A DNA stretch of 64,000 bases. Source: Bombus terrestris. Lineage: Eukaryota; Arthropoda; Insecta; Hymenoptera; Apidae. Location: positions 1,860,001 through 1,924,000 of the forward strand of contig NC_063286.1 in assembly GCF_910591885.1 (NCBI RefSeq), given 5' to 3'. The number at the start of each line of letters is the position of its first letter. Position 1 is the stretch's first letter. Below the pieces are notes generated by a model. The model was not told where the DNA came from and did no database searches. It was given only the letters and a program-made list of their open reading frames with translations. Position numbers and translations under genes: made by a program. Shown in pieces: positions 1 to 12,440 of this stretch.

Positions 1-654
1 CTTTGTATCGAATCGCTTCAATATGTTATTGTAATTGGTATCGTATTGGTATCGTAGACGTACACAACTGTATCAGTTGTTATGTATTAATTTCTAACAG
101 CGTTAATAGTTTAAGCATTTTAGAGTCATACGATCAGAATTTTCAGAATAATTAATTCGGAGCTAAGAAATTAGTTATAAACGTTTCTCTTTACAAGGAA
201 ACTTCTGATTATGAATTGACCTTATACTACCATCAACGAAGCTCTGGACATTTATTTAAAAATGCCTGAACTTACTACCTGTTTACAGTGCCAAAGTTTG
301 TCAATTTTAACTACTGACCTGTTTTCCAACCGCTTCACTATATCACTTTCATCTTCAAAGGGATTGACAGAATACAATGCGGATTTCTGGTAGAAAGAAA
401 TACATCGTTACAGTTAGTCATTTGGGGGGAAAATAGATGGGATCGTAATATTAAATATCTTATAAAGAATTGTCCGTCTACTTTCAAAACGGGGTGTCAT
501 TAACTTCAATACTTCGAGTTCTACTATTGTGCGAAAGCTCATCAAAAAGTCAGTGGCTGAAATTTCGTTTTTCTGCATTTAATGCGCTGTATAGTTGATT
601 TTTAATACGCCGATGCGTATTGCACTTCCGCGCCTTAAATATTTGAACAGTGAG

Positions 655-893
655 TCCATGGCAAAGGCATGACTGGCCACGCCAGAAACCAGAACGTCCA
701 GGATTCTAGATCAAGCCATGATTCCTGGTCCGACCACACGATCTCGTCCGTGGTCACGCGTGGGATCTACGCTAATGGATTGCCAGCCGATATGTCCCCT
801 GTGATACGGGTGAAGATAAGCGACAAGTATCGCGAAAATCCGAATACCTTCGACGGTTCGGCCGACCACCAAATTGGCGTCCCTTCATCCTGA
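655..893 (+). CDS. possible 3'-terminal coding exon, product unknown
   Basis: A reading frame is open from an in-frame TGA at 651 to a TGA ending at 893. An ATG lies at 669, but I suspect an internal or terminal exon, with an acceptor AG near 654 or at the later CAG around 700. The deduced C-terminus is mixed and polar, with a Ser/Asp-rich start, a central hydrophobic VIRVKISDKYRENP-like stretch and an end in VPSS. It has no repeats and no membrane segment. The segment is clearly more GC-rich than the AT-rich DNA on both sides, and an AATAAA lies 330 bases downstream, which suits a last exon with its 3' UTR. I do not recognise the protein. Against it: the acceptor lacks a good pyrimidine tract, and 74 open codons are not rare by chance. 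Upstream exons would lie outside the window. Confidence 0.25.
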
Positions 894-1229
894 TAATTTT
901 CATCGAATTAACCTATGTCGCTTCGATTTTCACTTAGCCGATCCATTCATGAATGCTTTTCTCATGTCATTTTCAGAACTTTCACTTATATATATACTAT
1001 ACTAATACTATTTAAATATTATATATAAAGTAATATATATATATACTTCAATTTAGTTATTATTTAATCGAAATTCAAAATTGTTTTGTAGAATGTGCAA
1101 GTACTTATGTATGTGTATAGTGGTGATTATAACATGTAGGAAGAACATTAAGCGAGCGCTCTAGAAAATTGAGTCGAGGTCGTTTTATAAATACAGTTTA
1201 AGCCGCAGAACCGAAATAATCTCAATAAA
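894..1229 (+). other. AT-rich stretch, possible 3' UTR with poly(A) signal
   Basis: AT-rich sequence follows the possible terminal exon, including an almost pure A/T run of TA and TTA units from 986 to 1046. A canonical AATAAA is at 1224-1229. The 3' UTR reading depends entirely on the exon upstream being real. Confidence 0.2.
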
Positions 1230-3170
1230 CAGCACATTGTAATCCTCCATTTAATTAGTTCGTTAATTATATAGTAGCAATCAACCACTTAATCTGTTTT
1301 TGGCTGGACGCGATTTTATTGGACCGGACGGTCGGTCATGGTAATAGACGATTAATAATGAAATAATTTAATTAACCGCTCGACAGCTGGTCTTGTTTGC
1401 ACTGGTGCCGAAATTCCGTGGTAAAACAATTAATTCGTTTAACGAGCATAGCTAGCGATCGGAATTTTCCAAGATCGTGAAGTAGACTGGAAGCGAATAT
1501 AAATTATTACTTGTCCCATAAACGTGTTTCATCGTCAAGATAAGTGAGATAAGATCTGTTTTCACTCCCTAGAAATATATTACATATTCCTTCGAATTTT
1601 TCTACTCGTTTCTGTCTGGTTGCCGATTTGCAAACTAATATCCGCGTCGTTCAGCGCAAGAGCGGCGGGAAATTCGATGCTTCGTGCCGGATTAAAAGCA
1701 CGCAGTTGTCCCTAAAAAACTGTCGTGATCGCCGAGCTGCGTGAAATGAACATTCCTGTTAGCTCGCTGAGCCGAGAAACGGAACCCCTGGGTTGCTGCC
1801 AGGCAAAATAATTCGGCGACCTGAACGGTGGAACGCGCGTAATCCTTGGTGTCATGGGGATAGGAAAAAGAAAAGAAGAGTACGCGAGGGTAGGGACAGA
1901 TCACGGGTGGCACGCCGTACGAAAAGGGGTTACGACGAGCCAAAGAGGAAGATTCGTATATACAGAACGTATAAAGGCGAGGATTATAATAAGCCAGGCT
2001 ACGTTACGAAATTGTTTCGTTCTCTAGGTATTAATAACGGCGACCTAGTCGAAACAGGGATACGAACACAGAGCGGCACCCCTTTCGCCACGCGACGATT
2101 ATTATTGCTACCATCAGGGGTGTGTTTCACCCTTCCGACTGAGAGTTTGTTTTACTTACAATTGCGCAGCTTCGTTTCTAGCCATAATAGCTGACCGGTT
2201 TTCATCTTCTTAATGCCTGGTTGGCAGCGTGCCCTGCCGATGAGGGATGAGTCCTCTCAAAGGAAATAAACCGTCTTTGATACACGGGAAGGGAAATACA
2301 CGTAATTGAATTTGACGGATACAGAGATGTTTCAGGGTGTGTTAGGTTCTTCTTTACCTTTTCAGATCGCATAGCGTTTTAAGAATTTGTAATCCGCTAA
2401 ATGACTAAACGAGCCCTGACTTTTAAATTTAGAACGGAGCTTTGGTGTTGCTCCTTTAGATGAAACGTAAAACCGTTGCTATAATATGAAACTGTCAGCC
2501 TGTAGAACGTAATGATTGTAAGAAAAAGAAAGAAATTTTAACGCGAATCGCATAGAAGCTCTGAATCAAGAAAGGTGATTAATTAGAGATAACAGGGGGT
2601 GAAAATCAGCAACGTCTTAGGGTATTGAATCGGCAAAGACACGCCGGTTGGTGGTCGCAGCAGCAATTTACTTTCTGCGATAGTCGTACTGATGACGACG
2701 CGCGTCCATTGTTCACACACGCTATTAGGCTTTCGATTCTGTCTCCGGTGCAAGCGTCATCCTTATCGAAGTGCAGAGGTTGAGGCCTCGTTTGTGCGAG
2801 GGACCGGAGGGAGGACGCATTACCGATGGCACAATGAGGGAAACGCGGCTGCCAAGTTGGTCTCCGATACGGATTGCGGTGGCATTGATAGTAACGAGCC
2901 ATTAAGGGACGCGTTAAACGTATCTCTGGTGAATCCACTGTTCGCTCAGCCGAGAAACGCCAAGATGACGCTTCCGCGAAGAATGGATTTTCGTCGCACG
3001 GATTTGTATACCCTCTCGCCTCGGTGAATTTCCTCTCGAGGATTTTCCCCTCGCCCATCGTTTTCATCGCTTCGTTTTCAGACTTTGATCTCTACGTTTC
3101 GTTTTAACGGTTTTCATTTATTTTCGTTCGATACTCTTTAATTTACTACCTAGAGTTATTGTTTCAAATT
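1230..3170. other. non-coding stretch with two GC-rich blocks
   Basis: No gene is recognised. GC-rich blocks at about 1620-2210 and 2620-3010 keep some frames open (for example + 1793-2194 and + 2692-3027). The first starts at TTG and its translation is rich in Arg/Lys without domain-like patterning. The second has overlapping open frames on both strands, as expected for GC-rich non-coding DNA. Sequence between the blocks is AT-rich. Confidence 0.4.

Positions 3171-3195
<25 letters not shown>
3171..3195. repeat. poly(A) tract, 25 bases
   Basis: An uninterrupted run of 25 A. A tail left by a retroposed RNA was considered, but no target-site duplication flanks it and the DNA upstream resembles no known element. 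It is read as a simple homopolymer. Confidence 0.9.
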
Positions 3196-3201
<6 letters not shown>

Positions 3202-3745
3202 CGTACTCGTTCGTACATTTAATTTGGCAGGCTACTCGACCGATCACGCATCTTTTATCGTTTTAACGAATCTCTCGATCTATGTACGCGTCCTCTCGAT
3301 ACACAAAATGTACACGCTGAAAATAGAACGATATTATTCCCACGAAGAAACCATTATGCAAGAACACGCGGGGCATGGAGCCAGTGAACGCAACGAACGC
3401 TTACGAATAGCGAGCAAGCAACAGGGTCAATCTCTGCTAGATTACTTTTCAAGTATCTCAATAGGACTAGTTTAGTCGACTGCTTACAGCTTGTTACCGC
3501 GGTGAATGCGAGCCGCGCGACAAAACGACACCCCGACACAAAGCCACAGTGCGACATAAAAGAGCGTTCAGGCCCATTCACCAAGCGTTGCGCACGTTAC
3601 GTTTATTAAGTTGGTTAAGTAGACACACCGTCAGCGAGGCCACTTTTTAAGCTGTTTCGTTATTGCCACTAGCATACGCGTTGCTTCCGGCTGGTAGGAG
3701 CGGAATGGCATTTTTCACGCGACCCCCGTAATATTTCTGTTTCAG

Positions 3746-3857
3746 TGTAGTTACGGCATCCGGCACGAGGGACACCAGAGTGCGTGTTGCGAGAAAGAGA
3801 GAGAGAGCGAGATACAGCACGGATCGCCGCAGTGCAAATCGGTGTATCGTGAGACAG
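3746..3857 (+). other. candidate internal exon, 112 bp
   Basis: The segment is bounded by a good acceptor (a short T-rich tract, TTTCTGTTTCAG, ending at 3745) and a donor CAG|GTATTT with its GT at 858-859 of this kilobase. Read from the first base, 37 codons are open (Cys-Ser-Tyr-Gly start, several Cys and Glu, a GAGA-derived Glu/Arg patch in the middle). Another frame is open too, so coding cannot be told from a non-coding exon. No partner exon was found nearby. An open frame of this length has a sizeable probability by chance; the paired splice sites are the main support. Confidence 0.18.
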
Positions 3858-6800
3858 GTATTTACAAGAGTTTTACCATCGTGTTTCAAGCAGTCGTGGC
3901 GGGAAACGCGGCCACGGTTTTGCAAATTCTCGCTTCCGACCATGGATTCGCGGTTTACGGACAATAACCCGGGAACCGGTTGTCGTTTCGTTTGGCAAGT
4001 TTGAAAAAATGTAATCGCCTGGCAGGTCGCCGCGCCGCGTCGGCCATGGCACGAGACAGTTCCGCGAGTTGCGTGCCACGATACACAGCAGATACGTACC
4101 GCTATAAAGCTTGCGTTATCTTAACGTTATTGCATATGACGGACGTGTTCCGTGGTCCTGCTGCCAGGGCAATGGCAACGCGACTACAACGGATACGTAC
4201 TCGATTCGGATATCGTCCGGCTGTACACCATCAAGTTACGAGACATTGGGATACTGATAAACAAAGATACCGTCGCTTAATTGAAATCGCACTGCGTTTC
4301 AAGGTCCTGCACGTATATACGGATGGAATTGTTATTATTATTATTAATGGGACGGGCCAACGTTGTGGGTTAAGGAAACGATATTGAGAAATAAGTGGTC
4401 CTGCAGAGATTGCAAATCGAAATTCTGACGCCTCGGGATGCTCTTATATCGTGTATACGACGTTAAGCAGGAAACAAGAAGAAAAAGGAACGAGGGTACT
4501 AATAATTATTAGAAAGTAGATGTTTTTATGGAGGAGAGTTGTTGAAAGAAAACTGACGTTTGCCACAATTTCCATCGAGGCTATTCAAAAATTCGATTAC
4601 TACGAACAGTTGGACAAACGGCTCGCGCAAGTTTTAGCTATTGAAGCTATTGAAGTGTCGCCAATTTCGTATGGAAGTCCCTAGAAATTTTGCCCGCGGT
4701 ATGAATAATTTGACCGAGCAGAACGATAATTATAACATGAACAGCGTTATCGGGTCTCGCGTGCAGCTATCGTTAATCCGCCACGTTACAAAGCTGGAGA
4801 CGATCAAGCGGTAGCCTTATACGAACGAATCGCCGTTAGCCTAGGACAGTGCACAGATGGCCGAGTCCTGTTAAAGGATAATCTCGTTGATTTTGCAAGA
4901 TAACGAGTAGTTGCGCAGATTGGCCGGCAGAAGGACTCTATTGGATCAGTGGTATCCTTTGTCTCGCCGCACTTTCAAGTATATCCACGGGACAAAGTAC
5001 CAACTGCTACTGTTTTTAAATAGTTTAGCCAGGAATTGGGAGGCCACCGGTGACCAGTCAAAGTAGCTTTTGTTCGCGTTACTCCACACCACTGATTTAC
5101 CAAGCTTCTCTCACCGCTGTGGCATGACGCGAGACGCCTTCATGCATACTTTGATCTAGGTGAACACGACGGTATCATCGTTGTTGAGGCAGACAGACGA
5201 ACTACGCTATACTCTTTTTTAACGACTAGATGGAAGTTCAGTCCTAGTAGTTTTATGATAGTATTTCCTATAAGCGTTAGACGCGTACGTTTGGTGTGTA
5301 ATGTAACGCTAGAAGATGATCGTTTAGAAATCGCAAACTTCCAGTTATGCTGTTTACGCTTTAGACGATCACACTTTTGTCGAAGTGCAACTAAGTGATG
5401 AGTAGAAAAATCATTGATACATCCTGTAATTTTATATTGTTTTACAAACAATTAGTTACCTCTGATTTCCATAATTTTTTAATATATCGTCGAGATCGTC
5501 ACCCTGAATTGTTTTGTGAAGATTTTAATTTAAGATTATGTATAGAAAATCAAATGCTCTAATTTCATTCACATTCATTTCTATTTAAAATAAGATTAGA
5601 TTTCGTTCAGGTTCAGAGAGTTTGTCTCTTGCTCGCGTTTTCATCATAATGCATATAGATACGTAATTCTCTAATGCACATATATGTATGTTTACTACTA
5701 TTTGTGAATTATGTTTTCCATCTGCTAGTCGTAAGAAGTGAGTTTTGTCGGAGCCATAGAAAATATTAAAAGCATAGATTTCAGAAAGAAACAGGAGCGA
5801 ATGTAGATGAAGATATACATAATCAACGATAGTAAACGGTAAAAGTATAATAATTAATGGCAAAAAGCCGAATGTCCATTGTCGGCGAACTCCGTGTCAG
5901 CGAAATTGTGTTGATGAAAACATTGTCGATAAAGTTGTCGGTTATGTAAATGATAACCCTAGAATGCTAAGAATGGTATGAATTCGAAACTTTGTGTAAT
6001 TTAAATAACCACTACCTATTCGGTTAGACTTTCGTTACTCCTTACGTATCATTTTCGACCGCGGTAACGATCTGCCGCGTCGTTAAAAAACTAAACATCT
6101 TGCAGGATTAATTACTTTTTGCACCGGGAACGCAATTCTCCGGGTGCAGGGTGGCAGCGGTCTGCGGTTAACCGATGTGCACCGCGTTATATAAATCCGT
6201 GGAACGGTCGTCGAGCGACTGGTCGATCGAAATCGAAAATATCGTGAACAGAGTAGCGTATCGAGGTCTTTCTAGGTGATGTTCGCGAAGCAGCTGACGG
6301 AGAATCCTGACGTCGTGTTGGGGTGAAACTCGCTCGGTATTCGACGTCAGCGTCTTGAATGGTGACAAACGGCATGTACCGCGAACACACGGTTGCGCGT
6401 CGTGGCTGCAACTCGAGGTATGAAGGGGCCCTGCAGCGCGTGAGCAATGCGGATGCACCGCGAAGCCAGCGGCGAACATACAGTTGACAGAAGCGCTTAC
6501 GAAGGCGAGAGATCGTGCTTCTGTTTCCCTGTGTCCGTGTATCTCTCTCCTCTTTATCCCACGCGCTCGTTTCTCTCTGCCTAGTCTGCGTGTCATGCCA
6601 CGCCGCGATTCTCTGCGATTCGTCCCAACAGCGATCTTCTCGTGTTAGAAATCGCCACGATACTCCACTCATCTCGTCTGTTATTCGTGTTTCGCTTCAT
6701 CGAGATGTTAGAAACGTGGCCATAGTTCGAGCCGATATTAGGAAACGCATGAATACGTAAACTGGCGTCTGTCTGAGGTATTTTGGGTTTCGTGGAATCG

Positions 6801-7842
6801 TTGATCGCATCGCGATTCCTAGACGTTCGATCGTATCTAGAATTTGCAATCTCTAGTAGTTCCGTTGAATTCTTCCTTATAGTCGTTTAAAAAGTGGAAC
6901 AATTTGAAAGAGAATACGGCCCGTTAACGAGCAAGTAAAGGTGGGACGTATAATGTTTCAATAAATACGGTACTAACTTAAGGATGTGATTACTAAAAGA
7001 CTATAACTTTTACGTAGGAGCTAATAGCGTTTCCTACAGTGTACTCTCAATGACTTTTCTGACTCAACTATCCTTTTTCACGTCACTTCCATTTAATGAA
7101 CTGCTCTTTAATTCTGTCGTTATATCAGCGCATACCAACAGGCTTGTTAAATATTCTTTCGAAGAGATACGAAAAGCTTTGCATGAATTGGGAAAGAACG
7201 AAAGATCAAAGTAGAGCAGGAACGGCGTTACGTATTTCGATGCGATTTTATAGCAATACAAATTGATACTGCTGATCGTTACTCGCACGATATATGGGTT
7301 TATGGTTACCGCGAACCCGTATATATTCGGGGCGGTTACAAGGGACATTAAAACGGTGGATCGATTAAACGCGGCCAATTAAAACTTAATGGCGGCGAAT
7401 TAAGCTCTATAAAAGCCGAAGGGCGAGATTTTTTACCAGCACCTTCTTTCTTCCTTTTTGCTCGGTCTACCGATCCTCCTCACTCGCGATAAATGGTCCC
7501 CACCGCGCTCCGCACGATTCTTTTTTTCACTTCATTTTTCTCATACTCTTTTCTTCCCCCCACTTTTCCACAATGGAAGCGCTCGCGGATTTGGATACAC
7601 CGGCAAACTTACACCGATGGGATATTTTCATTTTTTCCCCGGTTCGAACCAGAATCGGTGTAAGATCGTGAACAGTACAACGTCCGGTATTGCGCGGACC
7701 AACCCGTTTGAAAAGTTAAACGCAACCGATTGGAATTCGATGGAACTCAATTAAACCCGATTAAATCCAATAGGGGTTAAAGAATAGGATTTTTTTACGG
7801 CTCTATCCTCCTACCTTCTTTCTCTCTTCCTTTCTCTTTTGC
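3858..7842. other. non-coding stretch, nothing recognised
   Basis: AT-rich around 5450-5860 and GC-richer around 6050-6760, where frames on both strands stay open together. TATA-like words occur at 6188-6195 and 7408-7415. The second, TATAAAAG, is followed 25-35 bases later by a pyrimidine-rich run, but there is no initiator, exon or coding frame with ATG behind it. No repeat longer than a few units is present. Confidence 0.4.
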
Positions 7843-7890
7843 CCTCTCTCTCTCTCTCTCTCTATCTCTCTCGCGCGCGAGCGCGCGCGT
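7843..7890. repeat. CT microsatellite joined to alternating CG run
   Basis: A run of CT units with one interruption passes directly into alternating C/G. The alternating part is self-complementary and of the kind able to adopt Z-DNA. Confidence 0.9.
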
Positions 7891-10171
7891 GTTCTATTTT
7901 CTCTCTCTAATCCTTGTCTTCATTATCCGCTCCGGATATCCATGTTTGTATGAAAATAAAGATTCATAGCTATTGTTGACGCGCTTCTAATTCGGACATT
8001 CTAATCTACTGGTTTACTTTTTACTGTTTGATCATTTCTTTAAACTGGATCTCGAAACAGAGAACAGAGACGATTAGAGAAATTATCAGTCTGACAAACG
8101 TAAAACATTTAACTACATGTGTGAGAATAAATTTTCTCCAACAGAGTATTTACTCTACCCAATCTATTTAGAGCCTTTTCAATTTTCCGTAGAGAGAAGA
8201 TCTGCCATTTCGATCTGGCGGCCAGTCGGCAACGCGGGTTACCCGAGTGCCAACAATCGACAAATTAAAATTCGAAATCTTTTTGCGGCTCCGATTCTTT
8301 GTCCCGTCCCATCCAATAATCCTAACTTTCGTTGCTCTTTCGCCGCACGTGTGGTACACACATGTCGGTGTGGTATCGTACACGTAGCCGGAGTTATAGA
8401 GGGACGTGCACGGAACCGGAAACACACAGACGCACCGAAGAGAGAGACGACTTTGGACAAGAGGAGATACGGCGCATACGTAGAGAGGCCACACAGCACA
8501 GTACAGCCCCGAAGCATAGTCTCAACTCGACTCGAGCGGCTGAATCGATCCGCGGCCTTCCCTTGCACGCTCTCCCTACGGCCCTAGAACCAACGTCGAC
8601 CACCTCTCCACCCACCCCGCACACCCTCTTTCTCTCTCGTATTCCCTCCGTCTCTGTCCCCTTTCACCCACTGGATCCAACTCCTCCTCGATTCTCTTCT
8701 GCCTTCTTTTACCTCCGTTTCCTTCTGCTTTTCTCCTCGCAGTTATTCCTACGCGTCTTCCTCCGCTGCTTCGACCCACCTGGTCACGCGAACCTTTAAA
8801 AAATGTTTGGCCCTCTCGCGCCCTTCCTACGAATTTCTTCGATATTTCGCTTCCATTCTCTCGGACTACACCTCGCCGGCGAATCTGATTTTCCTTAGCC
8901 CGCTTGTCCCGTGATACGAAAAATTATAGGTTTCGAGGTAATTCGAAGGATAGTTTGGCGTTTCGGAATCTCGAATTTGTGTGCGTTTTATCCGGCTTCG
9001 CGGAGTATACGGATTGGCAGGGAACTAAATAAATATTACGTAGCAATGTCCACCGAAATATCGACCTTCTCGCGTGGCTGGTATTTGTAAAATAAACGGT
9101 ACGGAGCTGTTGGAGTGGTCCGAGCGTTTTCGCGTGTAAAACGGAACGCCGAGGTATCGGCAGATTTTCCAGGAGCTTATTTAAGCGATTCCCATTTTAA
9201 CGATCGCGTATAGTGCCCCATGCGATCGTTACATTTTTGCCGTTTTTCTATTCGTTGCTACTATCTGCGAATAAGAGGAAAACGAGTAATTAGTGTACGC
9301 ATACATACGTCTTTGTTATTGTAACTGGTATAGTTTGTTCGTGATTGTGTTCGACATAATAACACGAGCTTTGAAAAACGTTGCAACGCGCAATCCGTCA
9401 GGAACACAATCTTTCATCGTTCCTGCGGAAAATAAGAAGACTCACTTGCAAGTTTCGGAAGGCGCGGTCTAGTAGAATTTATAAAAACGTAGGCCCGTGT
9501 GCGTACATGTGTGTACTGTCCTAAGAACGAAGCAGATATGCACATCTGTGAGGGATTTTTTTATCAATCACCAGACATCTAGAGAAACATCTTCCATATC
9601 CCTGGTATTTCCAGAAAGAAATATCTGCAGAAATGACTGCGATTCGTTCGCGTCAGGAGCCTTTCTCGTCGAGATACACAGGTCAAGTGTCTCTACTAAG
9701 AAATCCGAATTTTCTTGAGTGGCTCTTCTCTAACAAGTATAGCAAACTAACACGCAAATCGAATCAAGTGTAAGAAATATAAGAAACCTTAGTGGAACGT
9801 CGTACATAATGATGCAAATTCATGTGGTTTCGAAGGATCCATGTCGAAAGCAAAGTCAGTCAAACCATGTCAAACATCCATCGATTCATCAGAGGAAAAA
9901 GGAATATCTTTGCGATATCCGGCGTAGCGCGTACATCACGTACAAGGTACGCACTGAATCTCCAGCCCGAAATATGACCGATTCAATTACGCACGTGTCT
10001 GGGAGAGAGAAACCACCTACCGATGTTATCCCTCTCTGCGTCGGTGATTTGTGTTCCCGTTCATCTTTGCGGGTGTCTGAGGCCGCGTGTACGCTTGGCG
10101 AATACGCGCACGTCGCCATATCTATGTGAATGCACGCGAGCACACACGCAACACGGACACAAATTCGCAGT
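7891..10171. other. non-coding stretch with a long pyrimidine tract
   Basis: The notable part is a pyrimidine-rich tract from about 8601 to 8740 that ends in CTCCTCGCAG, a strong splice-acceptor shape. Downstream, 18 codons are open to a TAA at 8797-8799. Nothing supports an exon beyond this. The remainder, including 9200-10170, shows no recognised gene. Confidence 0.35.
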
Positions 10172-10219
10172 TACGTAGATACGTAGATACGTAGATGTGC
10201 ATTACACGTAGATGTGCAT
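10172..10219. repeat. short tandem repeats, TACGTAGA units
   Basis: Three perfect copies of the 8-mer TACGTAGA (10172-10195) run into two copies of CGTAGATGTGCAT (10190-10202 and 10207-10219). Confidence 0.9.
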
Positions 10220-10317
10220 GCACGCAGGGGAACCGCACATGCCCGCTCAGACATGGGGTGGCTAATGGAGAAATTCAGCCCGCAACGGAAACCGTTATAT
10301 CTTCCTATTCTCTCTTT

Positions 10318-10320
<3 letters not shown>

Positions 10321-10368
<48 letters not shown>
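10321..10368. repeat. (TC)n microsatellite, about 48 bp
   Basis: A nearly perfect run of TC units, continuing into CT-rich imperfect sequence to about 10425. Open frames across it give long Leu/Ser repeats and are artefacts. Confidence 0.97.
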
Positions 10369-10369
<1 letters not shown>

Positions 10370-10425
10370 TTCTCTTTCTCTTTCCCTTTATCCCTTTCCT
10401 CCTCTCTCTTTCTACCTCTGTCATT

Positions 10426-12357
10426 TCTGCCAACCCCGCTTACCTAACCCCACTTCGGCTGTCATTGCTTCTCGATCTCCGACAGTAGTCTTCGTCTTCT
10501 CTATTTAGAGTTTATTTGATGCGGATCGAGTCTCGAGTGGAAGTGACGCAAGAGGGTTCCGTGAAACCGACCCAGGGTCAATTTGAAACTTTCTCGGTCC
10601 GCTCGAGGGGAAATCTTGGAAAGGAAGCCGTATCGAGAAGTACGGATCCTTCCCCCGGGTACCGTCCGATGCTCGCTTCTGATGCAAAGCGTCTTACGTA
10701 TCGCTTACTTCGTTAACGCCGACCAGCTACGCCGCGTTAAAAGTTTATTAACCCTAACCGCTTTGGGGTTAATCGTTCGTGTTGCGTGATTATCATCGCT
10801 TACGAGCTCTCAAATTCGTGATTCGATCGTTGAAAATGAAAATGCGCGTCAGGTGACTGGCGCGAGGACCAGAGAGAGCGGATTAGCGGAGCAATTTCAA
10901 TAGGATTGCGAACCTGGCAGTATCGGGGGTGAAACGACGCTGAAAGAATTTATATTCGAGATTCGTCAGGATGCTTTATTTGAAGACGCACAAATTACTA
11001 GGTTTTTTGGGGGGAATAAATCAATAACTTGCGTGTATATGCAGAGGTATTACATAGATTCTGCCATATCGACAGGATTTTTAGTCGGTTCTTCGTCCGC
11101 AAACAATCAGAATCCTTCAGCCGAGACCAGCGTATTTTCATCTCTACTAGGAAACGTTCAAATATTTGCACGCTGTAATAACAGTAAATCCCGCGTTTTA
11201 TGCACCGATAATAACTAACAAACGTGAAAAAACAGATTTTTTTCGCACGTTTCTTGATCGCCGGCAAAGAGGATTAAGCCTGTAAAACGAATGAAGGAAA
11301 TTTTTAATCGGTTTCTGGCGCTTTTCTTCCCATCTCGATTTCATTTTATGCAGATCACTTCACGGGAAAGTCGCGAAAGCGCCAAGGAGTCTAAGCTTAA
11401 TTTGAAACTTTTCCGGCTCGCTCTGAGCGTGCTGTCCAAAAGAGAATACCGTATGAGTTATATAGATTCGCCAAACAGTTGCTCCCGGCACGAGGGGAAT
11501 TCTTCTTGCCCTCGTATCCGCTTAATCGAACTATTAAACTTTAAAATATTTGCCAAAGTTAGGAGAAGCGTAACCGAGGTGGAATAGTCTTCGCGGTTCA
11601 TTGAACGATAACATACCTCGCATTGCAATTTTCAATTACCAATCCCCCGTCAATTACCGCGCGTAATTTTTTCCTCATTCGGCGTTCACTACCGTTGTTT
11701 CCCTCCCTCTTTTTCGAATATCTCAACTTTTAGAGATAGTCAAAATCCCCCTCGCAAACGGTCGAGTTACACAGAGCGTAAAAAATGGTGGAAAAACGCG
11801 GGAATCGAATTGGCCGGTTCTAATGCGGAACCGGATTGGTTGGTCGCATTCCTGGCAAAATATTCAACGGAATTAAACAAATCGAACGTTAATCCATTTT
11901 TTGTTTCTTTTTTTCATCGACGGAGTAACTCGGCGAGGATGCAGGTTCCGGCAGAGTTGCGTTCAATTACCGCGAAACGTATCGCTTCGTATTGCTAGTA
12001 ATATTTCACGGGCCCTCTCTCTATTAATGCTCGGTCCAATGAGGTTTCACAGAGCGTCACATTTTTCACAATAGGATAATAACAAGGTAGATCATTGGCA
12101 CGTTGATGAGCGCATCATCCCGACATCGAACGTTCGAGTACAATTCACACGATCGGTTCGACCATCCGATTAGCTGCCTGTGACCGCATCCCTGACGTTA
12201 ATACATCATCGACTGTCCCATAAACATATACGACGGCGTAGAGAGGCGATATTCAGTTCGCTCCAGTCGTTCCAGTCATTATGCGCCAATGCAAACCCGC
12301 CTATTACCAATCCCGTGGAAACCCATCCGCGATTGCTTCTCTTCTCCTCCTCCGTCC
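10426..12357. other. non-coding stretch, nothing recognised
   Basis: Mixed composition. Contains an imperfect inverted repeat with TTAACCC and GGGTTAA ends (10748-10772) and several open frames of 60-110 codons with no domain-like features. No gene can be supported. Confidence 0.4.
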
Positions 12358-12387
12358 ATTTCTCTCTCTCTCTCTCTCACACACACG

Positions 12388-12432
<45 letters not shown>

Positions 12433-12440
12433 GCGCGCGT
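12358..12440. repeat. compound microsatellite (TC)n-(AC)n-(GC)n-(AC)n
   Basis: TC units pass into CA units, a short alternating CG block, a long AC run to about 12431, then a little more alternating G/C. The alternating purine-pyrimidine parts are candidates for Z-DNA. Three frames across it remain open, including the longest in the window (12281-13003), only because these repeats contain no stops. Confidence 0.96.

Noticed and set aside
3762..3769. GGCACGAG, the classic cDNA-library adaptor word (also at 11487-11494)
   Set aside because: Continuous genomic context on both sides and no vector sequence; an eight-base coincidence.
10748..10772. TTAACCC...GGGTTAA, considered as a piggyBac-type end pair or telomeric repeat
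   Set aside because: Only 25 bases long, with an imperfect interior. No body, no target duplication and no tandem TTAGG units.
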